This document shows positions 32,591-42,244 of a DNA stretch of 64,000 nt, one piece after another; positions within the stretch are counted from its first letter, which is position 1, and every line of letters begins with the position of its first letter. The DNA comes from Nostoc sp. FACHB-110 (GTDB lineage Bacteria > Cyanobacteriota > Cyanobacteriia > Cyanobacteriales > Nostocaceae), in NCBI RefSeq assembly GCF_014697425.1, contig NZ_JACJRU010000036.1:1-64000 (forward strand). The letters run 5' to 3'. The translations under genes and the position numbers were made by a program. The notes beneath the pieces were generated by a model. The model saw nothing but the letters and a program-made list of their open reading frames with translations, had not been told where the DNA came from and did not search any database.

Positions 32591-33319
32591 TTATTTTAAC
32601 CAATTGGGGTTATGTTCAAAGTCTATTCGTCTTTCGAGGCGTTCGCTTGGTTGATTGCTTTGTTCAATAAATGCAACGTAGTGTACTTGATAGCGTCCGG
32701 CTGGGGCGTTGCGTCCATCCCAGGTAAAGATAATTTCTCCATTTTTGGGGTTTAATTTGGGAGCAGTATAGATTGGTTTCTGATTTGGGGAAAGAATTTT
32801 AAAGCTGGTGAAGTTGACTCGACTTTCGGAATAAAAGGTAAATTCATACTTACCAGAAGTTTGCCCTAAAATAACGGGAACATAAACTTTTTGCGAACCA
32901 AGTAGATAGGATGCCGAAGCGCGGAGGCTGTTTGCCGGGATTTTTGCTTGTGTGAGGACGTAAGTATTCCAGCTAAAGCGGAAACGTGAATTATTGTTAG
33001 ACAATAATAAATCATCTAATTGGTAGCGATAATTATCACCGAAAGATTGAACTATTACCTGGGGATTTTTACCGTCACGAATTTGAGGAACTTGTAATGT
33101 CAGGGTTTTGCCGTAACTGGCAATGTTGCGGGTGACAATGGAAATTAGGGTTAAGCTATTACCGCTTAATAGTTCTTCTTTGATACCTTCGCACCGTTGC
33201 GGTGGTTGGCGGCGGATGTAGTCGGTACTGCGGGGATTTCCTGGTGAACAATTAGCAGTAGCAGGTAAATGGGTGAGGTTGAGGATTAAGAGACTGGTAA
33301 GAATAATTTTGTAATTCAT
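32591..33319 (-). CDS. Exported protein of unknown function
   Basis: The 242-residue protein begins with a signal peptide (MNYKIILTSLLILNLTHLPATA). The mature part contains a C-x(16)-C pair (NCSPGNPRSTDY, RCEGIKEELLSG) and beta-strand segments. Near the C-terminus GEIIFTWDGRNAPAGRYQVHYVAF recalls FlgD-like or Ig-like Por-secretion folds. No known family could be assigned. It is tightly coupled to the membrane protein gene downstream (3-bp gap), suggesting they work together at the envelope. Confidence 0.6.
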   Translation of the reverse strand: MNYKIILTSLLILNLTHLPATANCSPGNPRSTDYIRRQPPQRCEGIKEELLSGNSLTLISIVTRNIASYGKTLTLQVPQIRDGKNPQVIVQSFGDNYRYQLDDLLLSNNNSRFRFSWNTYVLTQAKIPANSLRASASYLLGSQKVYVPVILGQTSGKYEFTFYSESRVNFTSFKILSPNQKPIYTAPKLNPKNGEIIFTWDGRNAPAGRYQVHYVAFIEQSNQPSERLERRIDFEHNPNWLK

Positions 33320-33367
33320 GGTTTGTTTAAAGTAGTTTTACATAGCAACTAAAGAATAAATGTCATT

Positions 33368-33394
33368 GCGTTCGCGTAGCGTCTCGTAGAGAGG
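33368..33394. repeat. Dispersed repeat GCGTTCGCG(T/C)AGCGTCTCGTAGAGA
   Basis: A 25-27 bp block starting GCGTTCGCGTAGCG and ending TCTCGTAGAGA occurs here between genes. It occurs again at 38167-38193, inside the tamB-like gene, with one base changed. It is a common dispersed repeat of filamentous cyanobacteria. The nearby sequence to 33480 (TCATTGCG ... CAATGACA) forms a longer imperfect inverted repeat. Confidence 0.8.
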
Positions 33395-33541
33395 AGGAAC
33401 GACGACGCAATCGCATGGCTTTATTCTCAGTGCTAAAATTGGCGATTGCTTCTCTCCACTTCGTTGCGTTTGCAATGACATTTGGCGTGTGACTGGCGTG
33501 GGTTAGGGAGGATTTTGGTACAGTTTGATAGTTTATAAACA

Positions 33542-36208
33542 TCATTTAAAGCTAATATTCCAGGTGGAAAGTTGTTTTTTAACCTCAGATATGGGGTAGG
33601 CTAAATTTCGAGTTTCGCCTGTTTTGCGGGCGTAAACTATGCCGACGAGCCGATTTTGGGAGTCGAGGACGGGACTACCAGAAAAACCGGGTTTGAGTTT
33701 GGCTTCAGTGATTTCTAGTTGTTGGGTTTGAGAGTTTTTGATTTTGCCTGATTGTACAGACCATGATTTATCTTCACGCCGTTGTGCAGAATGACCGATA
33801 ATTTGAACGGGCATTTTGGGGTTAATGGGAGTTGCAGAGATGGGTAAGGGTTGGATATCTTCTGGCAGCTTATCGGTGATTTCTAAAATTTCTAAATCGA
33901 GTTTATTTGTAGTAATTATTTTCAACGGCTTGGCCTTGCGCCGCATTCGCACACGGTCTGGTGGTGGTGTGCTGAAAAATTCTACTTGAATATTTTTACC
34001 TTGTTCGTCGCCATCAAAAATGACGTGACGATTGGTGAGAATTAATGTGCGGTTGCCTTCTCGTTGAATAACTACGCCAGTACCAATCTCTGTTCCCTGG
34101 CGTTGACTGTTGAAAAACTCGGCAGTGATGAGTACCACAGAACGCTTAACAGGTAGGTTGGGGTCATTTTTGGGCAACCATTGGCGATCGTCTTCTACAC
34201 TTGCTAGTTTATTCTGTTGTTCTGTCCATAATCGCCGTGCTTGTCTATTGTTATTTCTGGCGTAGATATAATCAGGGTCAAGAGCTTCGGCTTTGTCGAA
34301 ATGTTTTATGGCTTCTTGCAGTTTCCCTTGCTGTTGGAATGTTAAACCCAAGCCATTGTTAGCGAGAGTATGAGCAGTGCTTGGAGTTCTATAAGTGCTT
34401 TCTGGTAATTTTAGAGCTTTTTGGAAGGCGGCGACGGCGGCTTCTAATTTGTTTTGGTCTTTCAGAGCAATGCCGAGATTGTAGTAAGCACGAGTATATT
34501 TACGGTTGAGTTGAATGGCTTTTTCGTAGGCGGCGACGGCAGCTTCTAATTTCTTTTGGTCTCTCAGGACATTGCCGAGGTTGTAGTAAGCATCAGGATC
34601 TTTAGGGTTGAGTTGAATGGCTTTTTCGTAGGCGGCGACGGCAGCTTCTAATTTCTTTTGGTCACTCAGGACATTGCCGAGGTTGTAGTAAGCAGTGGCA
34701 AAGTTAGGGTTGAGTTGAATGGCTTTTTCGTAGGCGGCGACGGCAGCTTCTAATTTTTTTTGGTCACTCAGGACATTGCCGAGGTTGTTGTAAGCAGTGG
34801 CATAGTTAGGGTTGAGTTGAATGGCTTTTTCGTAGGCGGCAATGGCAGCTTCTAATTTTTTTTGGTCTCTCAGGGCAAGGCCGAGGTTGTTGTAAGCAGT
34901 GGCATAGTTAGGGTTGAGTTGAATGGCTTTTTCGTAGGCGGCGACGGCAGCTTCTAATTTTTTTTGGTCACTCAGGACAATGCCGAGGTTGTAGTAAGCA
35001 CCAGCAAAGTTAGGGTTGAGTTGAATGGCTTTTTCGTAGGCGGCGACGGCAGCTTCTAATTTGTTTTGGTCACTCAGGACATTGCCGAGGTTGTAGTAAG
35101 CAGTGGCATAGTTAGGGTTGAGTTGAATCGCTTTTTCGTAGGCGGCGACGGCAGCTTCTAATTTGTTTTGGTCTCTCAGGGCAATGCCGAGGTTGTTGTA
35201 AGCAGTGGCATAGTTAGGGTTGAGTTGAATGGCTTTTTCGTAGGCGGCGACGGCAGCTTCTAATTTGTTTTGGTCACTCAGGACAAGGCCGAGACCGTTA
35301 TAAGCATAGGCATAGTTAGGGTTGAGTTGAATGGCTTTTTCGTAGGCGGCGACGGCAGCTTCTAATTTGTTTTGGTCTCTCAGGGCATTGCCGAGACCGT
35401 TATAAGCATAGGCAAATTTAGGGTTGAGTTGAATGGCTTTTTCGTAGGCGGCAATGGCAGCTTCTAATTTTTTTTGGTCTCTCAGGGCAAGGCCGAGACC
35501 GTTATAAGCATAGGCATAGTTAGGGTTGAGTTGAATGGCTTTTGCGTAGGCGGCGACGGCAGCTTCTAATTTTTTTTGGTCTCTCAGGGCATTGCCGAGA
35601 CCGTTATAAGCATAGGCAAATTTAGGGTTGAGTTGAATGGCTTTTTCGTAGGCGGCAATGGCAGCTTCTAATTTTTTTTGGTCTCTCAGGGCATTGCCGA
35701 GATTGTTGTAAGCATAGGCAAATTTAGGGTTGAGTTGAATGGCTTTTTCGTAGGCGGCGACTGCTTCATCGAATTTATTCTGGTAATATAGGGCATTGCC
35801 GATGCCATTGTAAGCAGTAGCTAAGTTAGGGTTAATTTGCAAGGCTTTGTTGTATTGTGCGATCGCCTCTTCTGGTTTCCCTTGAGCATTCAGCACACTA
35901 CCTATCCCTACGTAAGCTTCTGCGTCATTGGCATTAAGTTCTAAAGCTTTCTGGTGTGCGGCATTAGCCGCATCTAATTTTCCCTGTCGCCGCAAGGCAT
36001 TTCCCAAATTGTTATAAGCTTTGCCGTTATTGGGTTCTAGTTGCAAAACTTTTCGCCAAATTGTCTCCGCTTGGGCGTTATTACCAACTACTTCGGCGGC
36101 GTTGCCTTGTTCAAATAACTGTTCAATACTGGTTTGAGCAACTACAAGCTGGGGTGTGGTTGCTAGAGATAAGATTAAGAATAGGTTAGTAAGTAAGCGA
36201 TCGCGCAT
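33542..36208 (-). CDS. TPR-trypsin fusion: exported serine protease with 13 near-identical TPR units
   Basis: From the ATG at 36208 the product has 888 residues and a signal peptide (MRDRLLTNLFLILSLAT, cut near VAQ); a TTG at 36220 would add four residues. About 17 TPRs follow, 13 of them almost identical 34-mers of the EKAIQLNP-x-AYNNLG-x-AL-x-DQ-KKLEAA-AAY type. The C-terminal 190 residues are a chymotrypsin-fold protease: His728 (LTNRHVIFDG), Asp771 (KLDLEILEI) and Ser845 (GFSGSPVLD) form an intact triad. The protein is probably periplasmic and uses the TPR solenoid to bind substrates or partners. It lies upstream of, and likely in operon with, the two unknown envelope genes. Confidence 0.88.
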   Translation of the reverse strand: MRDRLLTNLFLILSLATTPQLVVAQTSIEQLFEQGNAAEVVGNNAQAETIWRKVLQLEPNNGKAYNNLGNALRRQGKLDAANAAHQKALELNANDAEAYVGIGSVLNAQGKPEEAIAQYNKALQINPNLATAYNGIGNALYYQNKFDEAVAAYEKAIQLNPKFAYAYNNLGNALRDQKKLEAAIAAYEKAIQLNPKFAYAYNGLGNALRDQKKLEAAVAAYAKAIQLNPNYAYAYNGLGLALRDQKKLEAAIAAYEKAIQLNPKFAYAYNGLGNALRDQNKLEAAVAAYEKAIQLNPNYAYAYNGLGLVLSDQNKLEAAVAAYEKAIQLNPNYATAYNNLGIALRDQNKLEAAVAAYEKAIQLNPNYATAYYNLGNVLSDQNKLEAAVAAYEKAIQLNPNFAGAYYNLGIVLSDQKKLEAAVAAYEKAIQLNPNYATAYNNLGLALRDQKKLEAAIAAYEKAIQLNPNYATAYNNLGNVLSDQKKLEAAVAAYEKAIQLNPNFATAYYNLGNVLSDQKKLEAAVAAYEKAIQLNPKDPDAYYNLGNVLRDQKKLEAAVAAYEKAIQLNRKYTRAYYNLGIALKDQNKLEAAVAAFQKALKLPESTYRTPSTAHTLANNGLGLTFQQQGKLQEAIKHFDKAEALDPDYIYARNNNRQARRLWTEQQNKLASVEDDRQWLPKNDPNLPVKRSVVLITAEFFNSQRQGTEIGTGVVIQREGNRTLILTNRHVIFDGDEQGKNIQVEFFSTPPPDRVRMRRKAKPLKIITTNKLDLEILEITDKLPEDIQPLPISATPINPKMPVQIIGHSAQRREDKSWSVQSGKIKNSQTQQLEITEAKLKPGFSGSPVLDSQNRLVGIVYARKTGETRNLAYPISEVKKQLSTWNISFK
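34425..35770 (-). repeat. 13 tandem copies of a 102-bp coding repeat
   Basis: The block GGTTGAGTTGAATGG (plus-strand reading) recurs every 102 bp from about 34504 to 35728, thirteen times with no change in spacing. Each copy encodes one 34-residue TPR. Neighbouring units differ at only a few bases, including third codon positions, which points to recent duplication or gene conversion. Copy number is likely to vary between strains and to be hard to assemble with short reads. Confidence 0.9.
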
Positions 36209-36287
36209 AAGAAAGCCCAAGCTTTCTGATATTGTACTAGTACTTACGTGAAATTCGCCATACAGCAGTTCAATAATTGATACTTTG

Positions 36288-36311
36288 CTTACGCAATAGA
36301 TTCTGCGTAAG
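36288..36311. repeat. CTTACGCA hairpin upstream of the TPR-protease gene
   Basis: CTTACGCA (36288-36295) and TGCGTAAG (36304-36311) form an 8-bp stem with an 8-nt loop, just after the stop codon region of the tamB-like gene (minus strand). The sequence resembles the ends of the MITE-like element at 52972-53064 (ACTTACGCA), so it may be a remnant of that family. It could also work as a terminator for neither gene in particular. Confidence 0.5.
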
Positions 36312-36322
36312 TTATATTAATT

Positions 36323-39300
36323 TTAAAATCGATTTTGATATTCAATAATTGCCCGACTATCATCATCTAAATTAGTAGAAGCGCGCACCCGTAGTTCGTT
36401 ATTAATGCGGTAATTAATCCCCCATTGAATGGGATCGTTAGCTGTCAAGATTTTGATACTAGATAAAGAAAATTTTGTCGAAATATCAATGCCTGCTTCG
36501 GCGGCTAATTCTAAAGTCGAACTGGTTCTACCTGCTTCTGGATTATCAGAAATCACTGTTGGAAATATGCGAAATTCGCTTAAACCAAAGGCATTACCGA
36601 TTTGGTTAAAGGCTGTTTGAAAGTTATTAAAAACAGCAGAACCCGCAATATTAATTAAGCCTAAAGTGCTGTCACCACGGCCTTGAGTATCCACAAAACC
36701 ACCACCCAACAAAGCGACAAGTTCTGTTTGGCTGCGTGATGGACTGCTGGTTAGTTCTAGATTTTCGTTGAGTTTGCTAGCCGGGCCTTGAACTCTGGCT
36801 TCTACTCTGACACTTTCTAAAGCACCTAATCCACCTGTGGTAGTGGCTCTGGTAAAATCTGAACCCTGCACAACATCTAAAACTTTGGCAAATAGCTGTA
36901 CATCTAAAATTGGGTCGCGGGGTTGGCTAGCGCGAAATGTCGCTGTATTTTCGTAACCGCGAACCAAGTTAAATTGAGTAGTAAATAAATTCACCCCTCC
37001 CTTTTGCAGGCGAATTGTACCATCTGGTATGGGGTCAGCTAAGGAACCGTTAACTTTGAGATTACCTGTAGCTTGGAAACTGAGAATGGGCGGACGGGTA
37101 ATTTGGATGTTGTTACCTAAGGTTAATTCCAGATTACTTAACCGCGTTGTGTTGTTTCTACTTTCTGTTTTGTCTTGCTTGTTGGCTTTCGATGCTGAGG
37201 TAACACCAGAATTCGCGTTGGCTGATTCTGCTAATAAAACTTGACCATCATATATCTGAATTTGACCGCCAATAATGGGGTTTAACGCCGAACCAGTGAT
37301 TTGTAAATTGCCATTAGCTCCACCTTGATACAATCCTTTGAGGTTCAAATTTAGCCCTTCTAGACTAATAGTTAGAGGATTATTTGGTGTTTGTCCATTA
37401 TTAAAAACGGGAAGTTCACCAGCAGCAGTTACTTGACCTCGGCTAAATCTGCCTTGGATACTTTCGACTAAAATGCGGTCAAAGTTGAACTGTACTTTGC
37501 CTGTTACGCGTCTGACTTTACCTGGTAAGGCTGGGGCTGAAAAAGTAGCATCTTGGACAGAGGCAATTCCCGTTAATTCTGGTCTTTGTCTGGTTCCGCG
37601 AACTTTCAGGTCAATATCACCTTCTCCTTTTTCAAAGGCTACTTGATCAGTGAGTAGGTTTAACAGTGCTAATCCTTCATTTTTGACTTTGACATCTAAG
37701 CTAATTTCGTTACTGATTGGTGGGGTAGCAGCAAAGGGTAAGGGATAGGGGATACTACCAGTAATATTTACGGGTTCTGGCCCAGAAACAGCAACGGTAC
37801 TGCCAAAGTTCAAGCGTCCGTTACTATAGTTGAAACTGGCTGTGGCCGAATTTACAGCCTTTTGATTGAGGGTTCCATTGGTAATTTCTAATTCACCTTG
37901 GGCTTGGGGGTTGGCTGCGCCTCCGGCTAAGGCGGCTGAGGCGTTGAGATTACCTGTAATCTCAATTGGTAGTTTGACAAAGTTATTAATTAAAGCGATG
38001 GGAAAATTCGTGACGCGCAATTGACCTGATTGGTCTTGACCGCCGATGTTACCTGTAAAGGCTAGCAGGCTATTTTCTAATTCCACCCGCAAGGGTCGCA
38101 ACTGCAATATACCATTTTCAAAGCTGCCTTGGGCAATAATTTGTTTAGCACGATAAAAACGTAGACGCGTTCGCGCAGCGTCTCGTAGAGAAGCGGCTTG
38201 TCCTTGGACATCGCTTTCAGTTGCTTTACCCCAGGTAAAGTTCTGCCCGTTAACATTAAATTGTACTGATAAACCTTTAGCTGTGGCCGTATCTAAGGCA
38301 ACTTCGGCGTTAAATGTTCCTTGCAAATCTGCGAGTTCTGGTAAGGGAGTCGCGTCCAGTCGTTGTTGTTGCTGCTGGGCTAACTCGGCTTCTATTTCAT
38401 AAAAACGCTGGAGTTGATCTAGTAGAGGCTGATTTGGCAAACCGCGCGAGTATGTAGTTAAATCTGCGGCTTTACCATAAGCTGGTGCTGACATTCCTCG
38501 CTGCAAATCTTGGATATCAAATATCTGCGCTACTGTTAGCACATCTTGGATATTACCCTGATTCACTTTGAGTTTGCCTTGGAGTTGTGGCCCTCTAGCC
38601 GTTTGCCCAACACTTCCGGCGAAGGCGTAGGTACTGTTACCTTTGATAAATTGACTGCTGGTCAGGGTGGCTTTACCGTTGGCGTAGCTAAATTGAGCCG
38701 TTAAGCGATCGCCTTTTATCCTACCAATTTTTGGACTAGCGATCGCTAAATTACCATTGGCTGTAAAAGCTTGTTGATTAACACGCAAATCACCACTAAT
38801 TAACCCAGCTATGGTTCCCGTGCCTAAACGCAGTGCTGCTGGTGGTGATAAGTTCAAGATTTGTAAGGGGAAGTTCTGCACATTTAAGGCAATATTATTT
38901 CCTTGAAATTGACCAGTTGCTGAGGCATCTTGCCACTGGACTAAAAAGTTTTTTGGGCGATTATTCGCATCTAAATTTACAGCAATCCTATCTCTATTCC
39001 CTGCCAAATTTAAATTTAATCCCCTTCCTTGGGCAGAATCAATATTGCCAGTTAACAATGGTTCAAAGGCAATATCTTGAATCACAAAGTTGCGTACAGC
39101 GATTTGTCCGGCAACATTTGGTAATGGTAATTTGCCTGTGACTCTACCGTTAAAATCAACTTTACCTTTGACAGCTACCTGATTGGGTAAATTAATTGGT
39201 AACTGTTGCAAATTGTAGTCCTGGGCTTGGACGTTGAGATTTAAAGCGGTAATTTCGGGGATACCTGCTTTATTTGCATTAGCTGAAATATCACCACTGA

Positions 39301-42244
39301 CATTTAAACCTGGGGCTGTCAGTTGATTAATTGCTAGTTTCTCACCATTCCAGGCGATCGCAGCTGTTAGTGGTCTTTCTAATCCTGGCAAGCCTTGAGA
39401 TAACTGCACTCGACCAGACGCATTCACATTTGCCAATGTCGCCGAACCTAACGCCCCAGCCACTTGCAGCCTACCGCCCAACTGTCCCCGCAATTGCTGA
39501 TTCAATCGGGTTAATTGTACACCTGCTGCATCAACTAGCGCTTGATAGCGGCCGTTATTTACTTGAATATTACTAGCAGTAATTGTCCCACCCGCCACGT
39601 TTAACTTCGCCTGTCCACTCGCTTGAATACTCTGCGGCCGGAAGGAAGCCACCGAACCCGCCACATTTAATTGACCTGTTAAATTACCTTGAAATTGTGG
39701 CGGTACAGCTGCCAATCTCTGCACAGGTACATTATTAGCTTGAATTTGCGCTTGATAACGACCGTTATTAACTTGAATATTACTGGCGGTAATTGTCCCA
39801 CCTGCGACGGTTAATTTTGCCTGTCCACTCGCTTGAATACTCTGCGGCTGGAAGGAAGCAACAGAACCAGCGACATTTAATTGACCTGTTAAATTGCCTT
39901 GAAATTGTGGTGGTACTGTGGTTAAGCGTTGCACTGGCACATTGTTAGCTTGCAGTTGCGCTTGATAACGACCGTTATTAACTTGAATATTGCTAGCAGT
40001 AATTGTCCCATCTGCTACGGTCAATTTTGCCTGGCCACTAGCTTGAATACTCTGCGGCTGGAAAGATTCAACCGAACCCGCGACATTAAACTGACCAGTT
40101 AGCCTACCGCGAATTTGTTGGGTATTGGGTGCAAGTTCCTGCACCGCCAGATTATTAGCTAACAGTTGCGCTTGATAAACACCATTGGCTAGTTGAATGT
40201 TTGAGGCTGTAACTGTCCCACCTGCGACGCTGAGGTTAGCTTTACCATTCCCCCGCAGAGTTTTTAAGCTGAAATTTTCTCGATTCCCGGCAATTTGGAA
40301 TGTGCCAGATAATGGCCCTTGCAAAGCTGGGGGTGCTTGTTTGAGGATGCGTGCTAGACGCACATTATTAGCTACTAATTGGGCAGCAAAGGTTTTGTCT
40401 TGTAATTGTAGGCTAGAAATAGCGATCGCTCCACCGCCAATCTGCAAGGCTGCACCTTGAGTGCGAATCGCCGCAATTTGAAATGGTGCGCTGCTACCAG
40501 CTAAAATTAAGCGACCGTTAAATTCTGCCCCGGCTAAGGAGATATTTTGCAGTTGATTTGGGTTGACAAACCGCGATATCTGCACGCCCTCACCGTCAAC
40601 CACAGCTTGCCAACGCTGATTAATATAGCTGCCAGTTCCCCGCACTACACCGCCACCCACATTCAGTGCCACATTACGAAAATATACAGTGCGGTCAGGG
40701 GCAATAATAGTTTCACCAGTACCAGGGTAAGTAGCTTGTGGTGCTTGCCATTTAACTAATGTTTGCACATTGGTTGGTGCGCCAGTAAGTTGGGCAGTAC
40801 CAGAGACACTACCAATTTTAAAAGCAGGGGTGGTATTGTAACGTTGGGCGATCGCATCCCCAGGAACATTCCTGGCTGTAAAACTTAAATTAATTTGCGG
40901 TTTTGTTCCCAGTTGGATATTACCACCACCATTAATTTCTCCCCCAAAAGTCGTTGCACCTTCAATGTCTTTCAAAGTCAGCAATGAAGTATTTGGGGAA
41001 AAACTGAATCTACTACTAATACTTTTAAAATCAACTTTATCAATTCGGGCAGTGTTAATAGTTGCCACTGTACCTGCAAGCACTGGTTTAGTCGGAGTCC
41101 CAGTTATTTGTAAATTAGCTTTGAGTTGTCCTGCTACAGGTAGGGGCAGTTTTAATTTGAGTGTTTCTTGGGCATTGGCTACACTCACGGCTTTGACTCT
41201 ACCTGCTAACCGATAACCTGCATGACTATCAATAATTCCCTGAGCTACCACAGGAATTTTGCCATAGTTGCTAGTCAGATTCTCCAGTCTAATTTCTGTA
41301 CCTTGAAAGTAAATATCTCCTTCTGTATTCCTTAAAGGTTGCGGTACGCGAGGAATTTGGAGAGTGACTTTTTGTAAATCTGCACTGCCATACAACAATG
41401 GATCTTTTTCTGGTGCTAGTTTTATTTGTAAGTCGCCATTCACTCTACCTGAGATTAAATTTATTGGTATTTTCACCAACCGCGTAATACTAGAAGCGAG
41501 TAAATCTTGTCCATGTAGCTGCATATCATAGACTTGGGTTTTTGGGCGCGTCTGTCCTTTAATTGCCACATTGCCGCCGCTTTCTGCCTTTCCTAAAACA
41601 TCAAACTTCACCAACTGGTTATTCTCCAGCAATTGGGCAGAACCATTGAGCTGCAAAAATGCTACCCCAGAATCTAAATCTCCTAACTTGCCCTGTTTAC
41701 CTTGTGCTAGCTGTTTTCTTTGACGCGGCACTAACACCAGTTTGCCATTACGCAGTCGCAGATTATCTAAATCTGTTTTAATCAGTCCGCTTTTACCAGG
41801 TGGTGCAATTTTTGTCGTTACCCAACGTCCTTGGATGTCTTGTTCTAGGTAGACATCAGCATTGATTAAGGTGACATCCAACTTCAACTGCCGATACCAA
41901 ATTAACTGCCACGGATTAAACCCTACATCTACTGCGGCTACTACTGCCCTATCTGGGTCTGTGGCTGTGGCTGGAATTGTAGAAGCCCCAAACTGCACCC
42001 CTGTGAGAGAAAAGTTGGTGACTTGTCCTAGTTTTACAGGGCGATTAATTGTATTTGTCAGGCTTTTTTCTGCTAATGGCGCTAACTCTTTTTGAATAAA
42101 ATTTTGTAATTTCCAAATCCCAGCAATAATACCCACTAACACAATTCCTAACAAAGGAATACCAACACGACTCAAAATTAGCAACCACAGACGTATGGGG
42201 GTGCGAGTATCAGCTTGACGTTCTTGATTGCGAGAGTTAGTCAT
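36323..42244 (-). CDS. TamB-like (DUF490) translocation and assembly module protein
   Basis: The 1973-residue protein has an N-terminal membrane anchor (LSRVGIPLLGIVLVGIIAGIW) and then an AsmA/TamB-type opening (ITINRPVKLGQVTNFSLTGVQFG). A very long beta-taco-like stretch follows. It ends with the TamB/DUF490 domain (TQTELVALLGGGFVDTQ ... FGLSEFRIFPT ... GINYRINNELRVRAST). TamB-type proteins bridge the inner and outer membranes for outer-membrane biogenesis, and lipid transfer has been proposed. It is longer than E. coli TamB (about 1260), partly by four 70-residue repeats. One small stretch (SLRDAARTR) derives from a dispersed DNA repeat. Confidence 0.92.
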   Translation of the reverse strand: MTNSRNQERQADTRTPIRLWLLILSRVGIPLLGIVLVGIIAGIWKLQNFIQKELAPLAEKSLTNTINRPVKLGQVTNFSLTGVQFGASTIPATATDPDRAVVAAVDVGFNPWQLIWYRQLKLDVTLINADVYLEQDIQGRWVTTKIAPPGKSGLIKTDLDNLRLRNGKLVLVPRQRKQLAQGKQGKLGDLDSGVAFLQLNGSAQLLENNQLVKFDVLGKAESGGNVAIKGQTRPKTQVYDMQLHGQDLLASSITRLVKIPINLISGRVNGDLQIKLAPEKDPLLYGSADLQKVTLQIPRVPQPLRNTEGDIYFQGTEIRLENLTSNYGKIPVVAQGIIDSHAGYRLAGRVKAVSVANAQETLKLKLPLPVAGQLKANLQITGTPTKPVLAGTVATINTARIDKVDFKSISSRFSFSPNTSLLTLKDIEGATTFGGEINGGGNIQLGTKPQINLSFTARNVPGDAIAQRYNTTPAFKIGSVSGTAQLTGAPTNVQTLVKWQAPQATYPGTGETIIAPDRTVYFRNVALNVGGGVVRGTGSYINQRWQAVVDGEGVQISRFVNPNQLQNISLAGAEFNGRLILAGSSAPFQIAAIRTQGAALQIGGGAIAISSLQLQDKTFAAQLVANNVRLARILKQAPPALQGPLSGTFQIAGNRENFSLKTLRGNGKANLSVAGGTVTASNIQLANGVYQAQLLANNLAVQELAPNTQQIRGRLTGQFNVAGSVESFQPQSIQASGQAKLTVADGTITASNIQVNNGRYQAQLQANNVPVQRLTTVPPQFQGNLTGQLNVAGSVASFQPQSIQASGQAKLTVAGGTITASNIQVNNGRYQAQIQANNVPVQRLAAVPPQFQGNLTGQLNVAGSVASFRPQSIQASGQAKLNVAGGTITASNIQVNNGRYQALVDAAGVQLTRLNQQLRGQLGGRLQVAGALGSATLANVNASGRVQLSQGLPGLERPLTAAIAWNGEKLAINQLTAPGLNVSGDISANANKAGIPEITALNLNVQAQDYNLQQLPINLPNQVAVKGKVDFNGRVTGKLPLPNVAGQIAVRNFVIQDIAFEPLLTGNIDSAQGRGLNLNLAGNRDRIAVNLDANNRPKNFLVQWQDASATGQFQGNNIALNVQNFPLQILNLSPPAALRLGTGTIAGLISGDLRVNQQAFTANGNLAIASPKIGRIKGDRLTAQFSYANGKATLTSSQFIKGNSTYAFAGSVGQTARGPQLQGKLKVNQGNIQDVLTVAQIFDIQDLQRGMSAPAYGKAADLTTYSRGLPNQPLLDQLQRFYEIEAELAQQQQQRLDATPLPELADLQGTFNAEVALDTATAKGLSVQFNVNGQNFTWGKATESDVQGQAASLRDAARTRLRFYRAKQIIAQGSFENGILQLRPLRVELENSLLAFTGNIGGQDQSGQLRVTNFPIALINNFVKLPIEITGNLNASAALAGGAANPQAQGELEITNGTLNQKAVNSATASFNYSNGRLNFGSTVAVSGPEPVNITGSIPYPLPFAATPPISNEISLDVKVKNEGLALLNLLTDQVAFEKGEGDIDLKVRGTRQRPELTGIASVQDATFSAPALPGKVRRVTGKVQFNFDRILVESIQGRFSRGQVTAAGELPVFNNGQTPNNPLTISLEGLNLNLKGLYQGGANGNLQITGSALNPIIGGQIQIYDGQVLLAESANANSGVTSASKANKQDKTESRNNTTRLSNLELTLGNNIQITRPPILSFQATGNLKVNGSLADPIPDGTIRLQKGGVNLFTTQFNLVRGYENTATFRASQPRDPILDVQLFAKVLDVVQGSDFTRATTTGGLGALESVRVEARVQGPASKLNENLELTSSPSRSQTELVALLGGGFVDTQGRGDSTLGLINIAGSAVFNNFQTAFNQIGNAFGLSEFRIFPTVISDNPEAGRTSSTLELAAEAGIDISTKFSLSSIKILTANDPIQWGINYRINNELRVRASTNLDDDSRAIIEYQNRF
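38167..38193. repeat. Dispersed repeat inserted in the tamB-like coding region
   Basis: GCGTTCGCGCAGCG followed by TCTCGTAGAGA, the same block as at 33368-33394, is found in frame within the tamB-like gene. On the minus strand it is read as SLRDAARTR, a peptide also encoded, as SLRDATRTQ, by the spurious frame over the intergenic copy. The reading frame stays open across it. Confidence 0.85.
39561..40190 (-). repeat. 210-bp tandem repeats in the tamB-like gene
   Basis: The same boundary block (ACTTGAATATT on the plus strand) occurs at 39561, 39771 and 39981, with a weaker copy at 40191, exactly 210 bp apart each time. Each unit encodes 70 residues, including NGRYQAQ, NVPVQRL, VPPQFQGNLTGQLNVAGS and SIQASGQAKL. 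The units are diverged enough to be older than the TPR array at 34425-35770. Confidence 0.85.

Noticed and set aside
33363..33545. 60-codon frame on the minus strand between two envelope genes
   Set aside because: It lies over a dispersed repeat (33368-33394) and an imperfect palindrome; the peptide end SLRDATRTQ is repeat-derived and there is no ribosome binding site.
34425..35770. Could the 102-bp periodicity be a CRISPR array?
   Set aside because: The repeats are continuous with no spacers and are in frame as TPR units of one protein.
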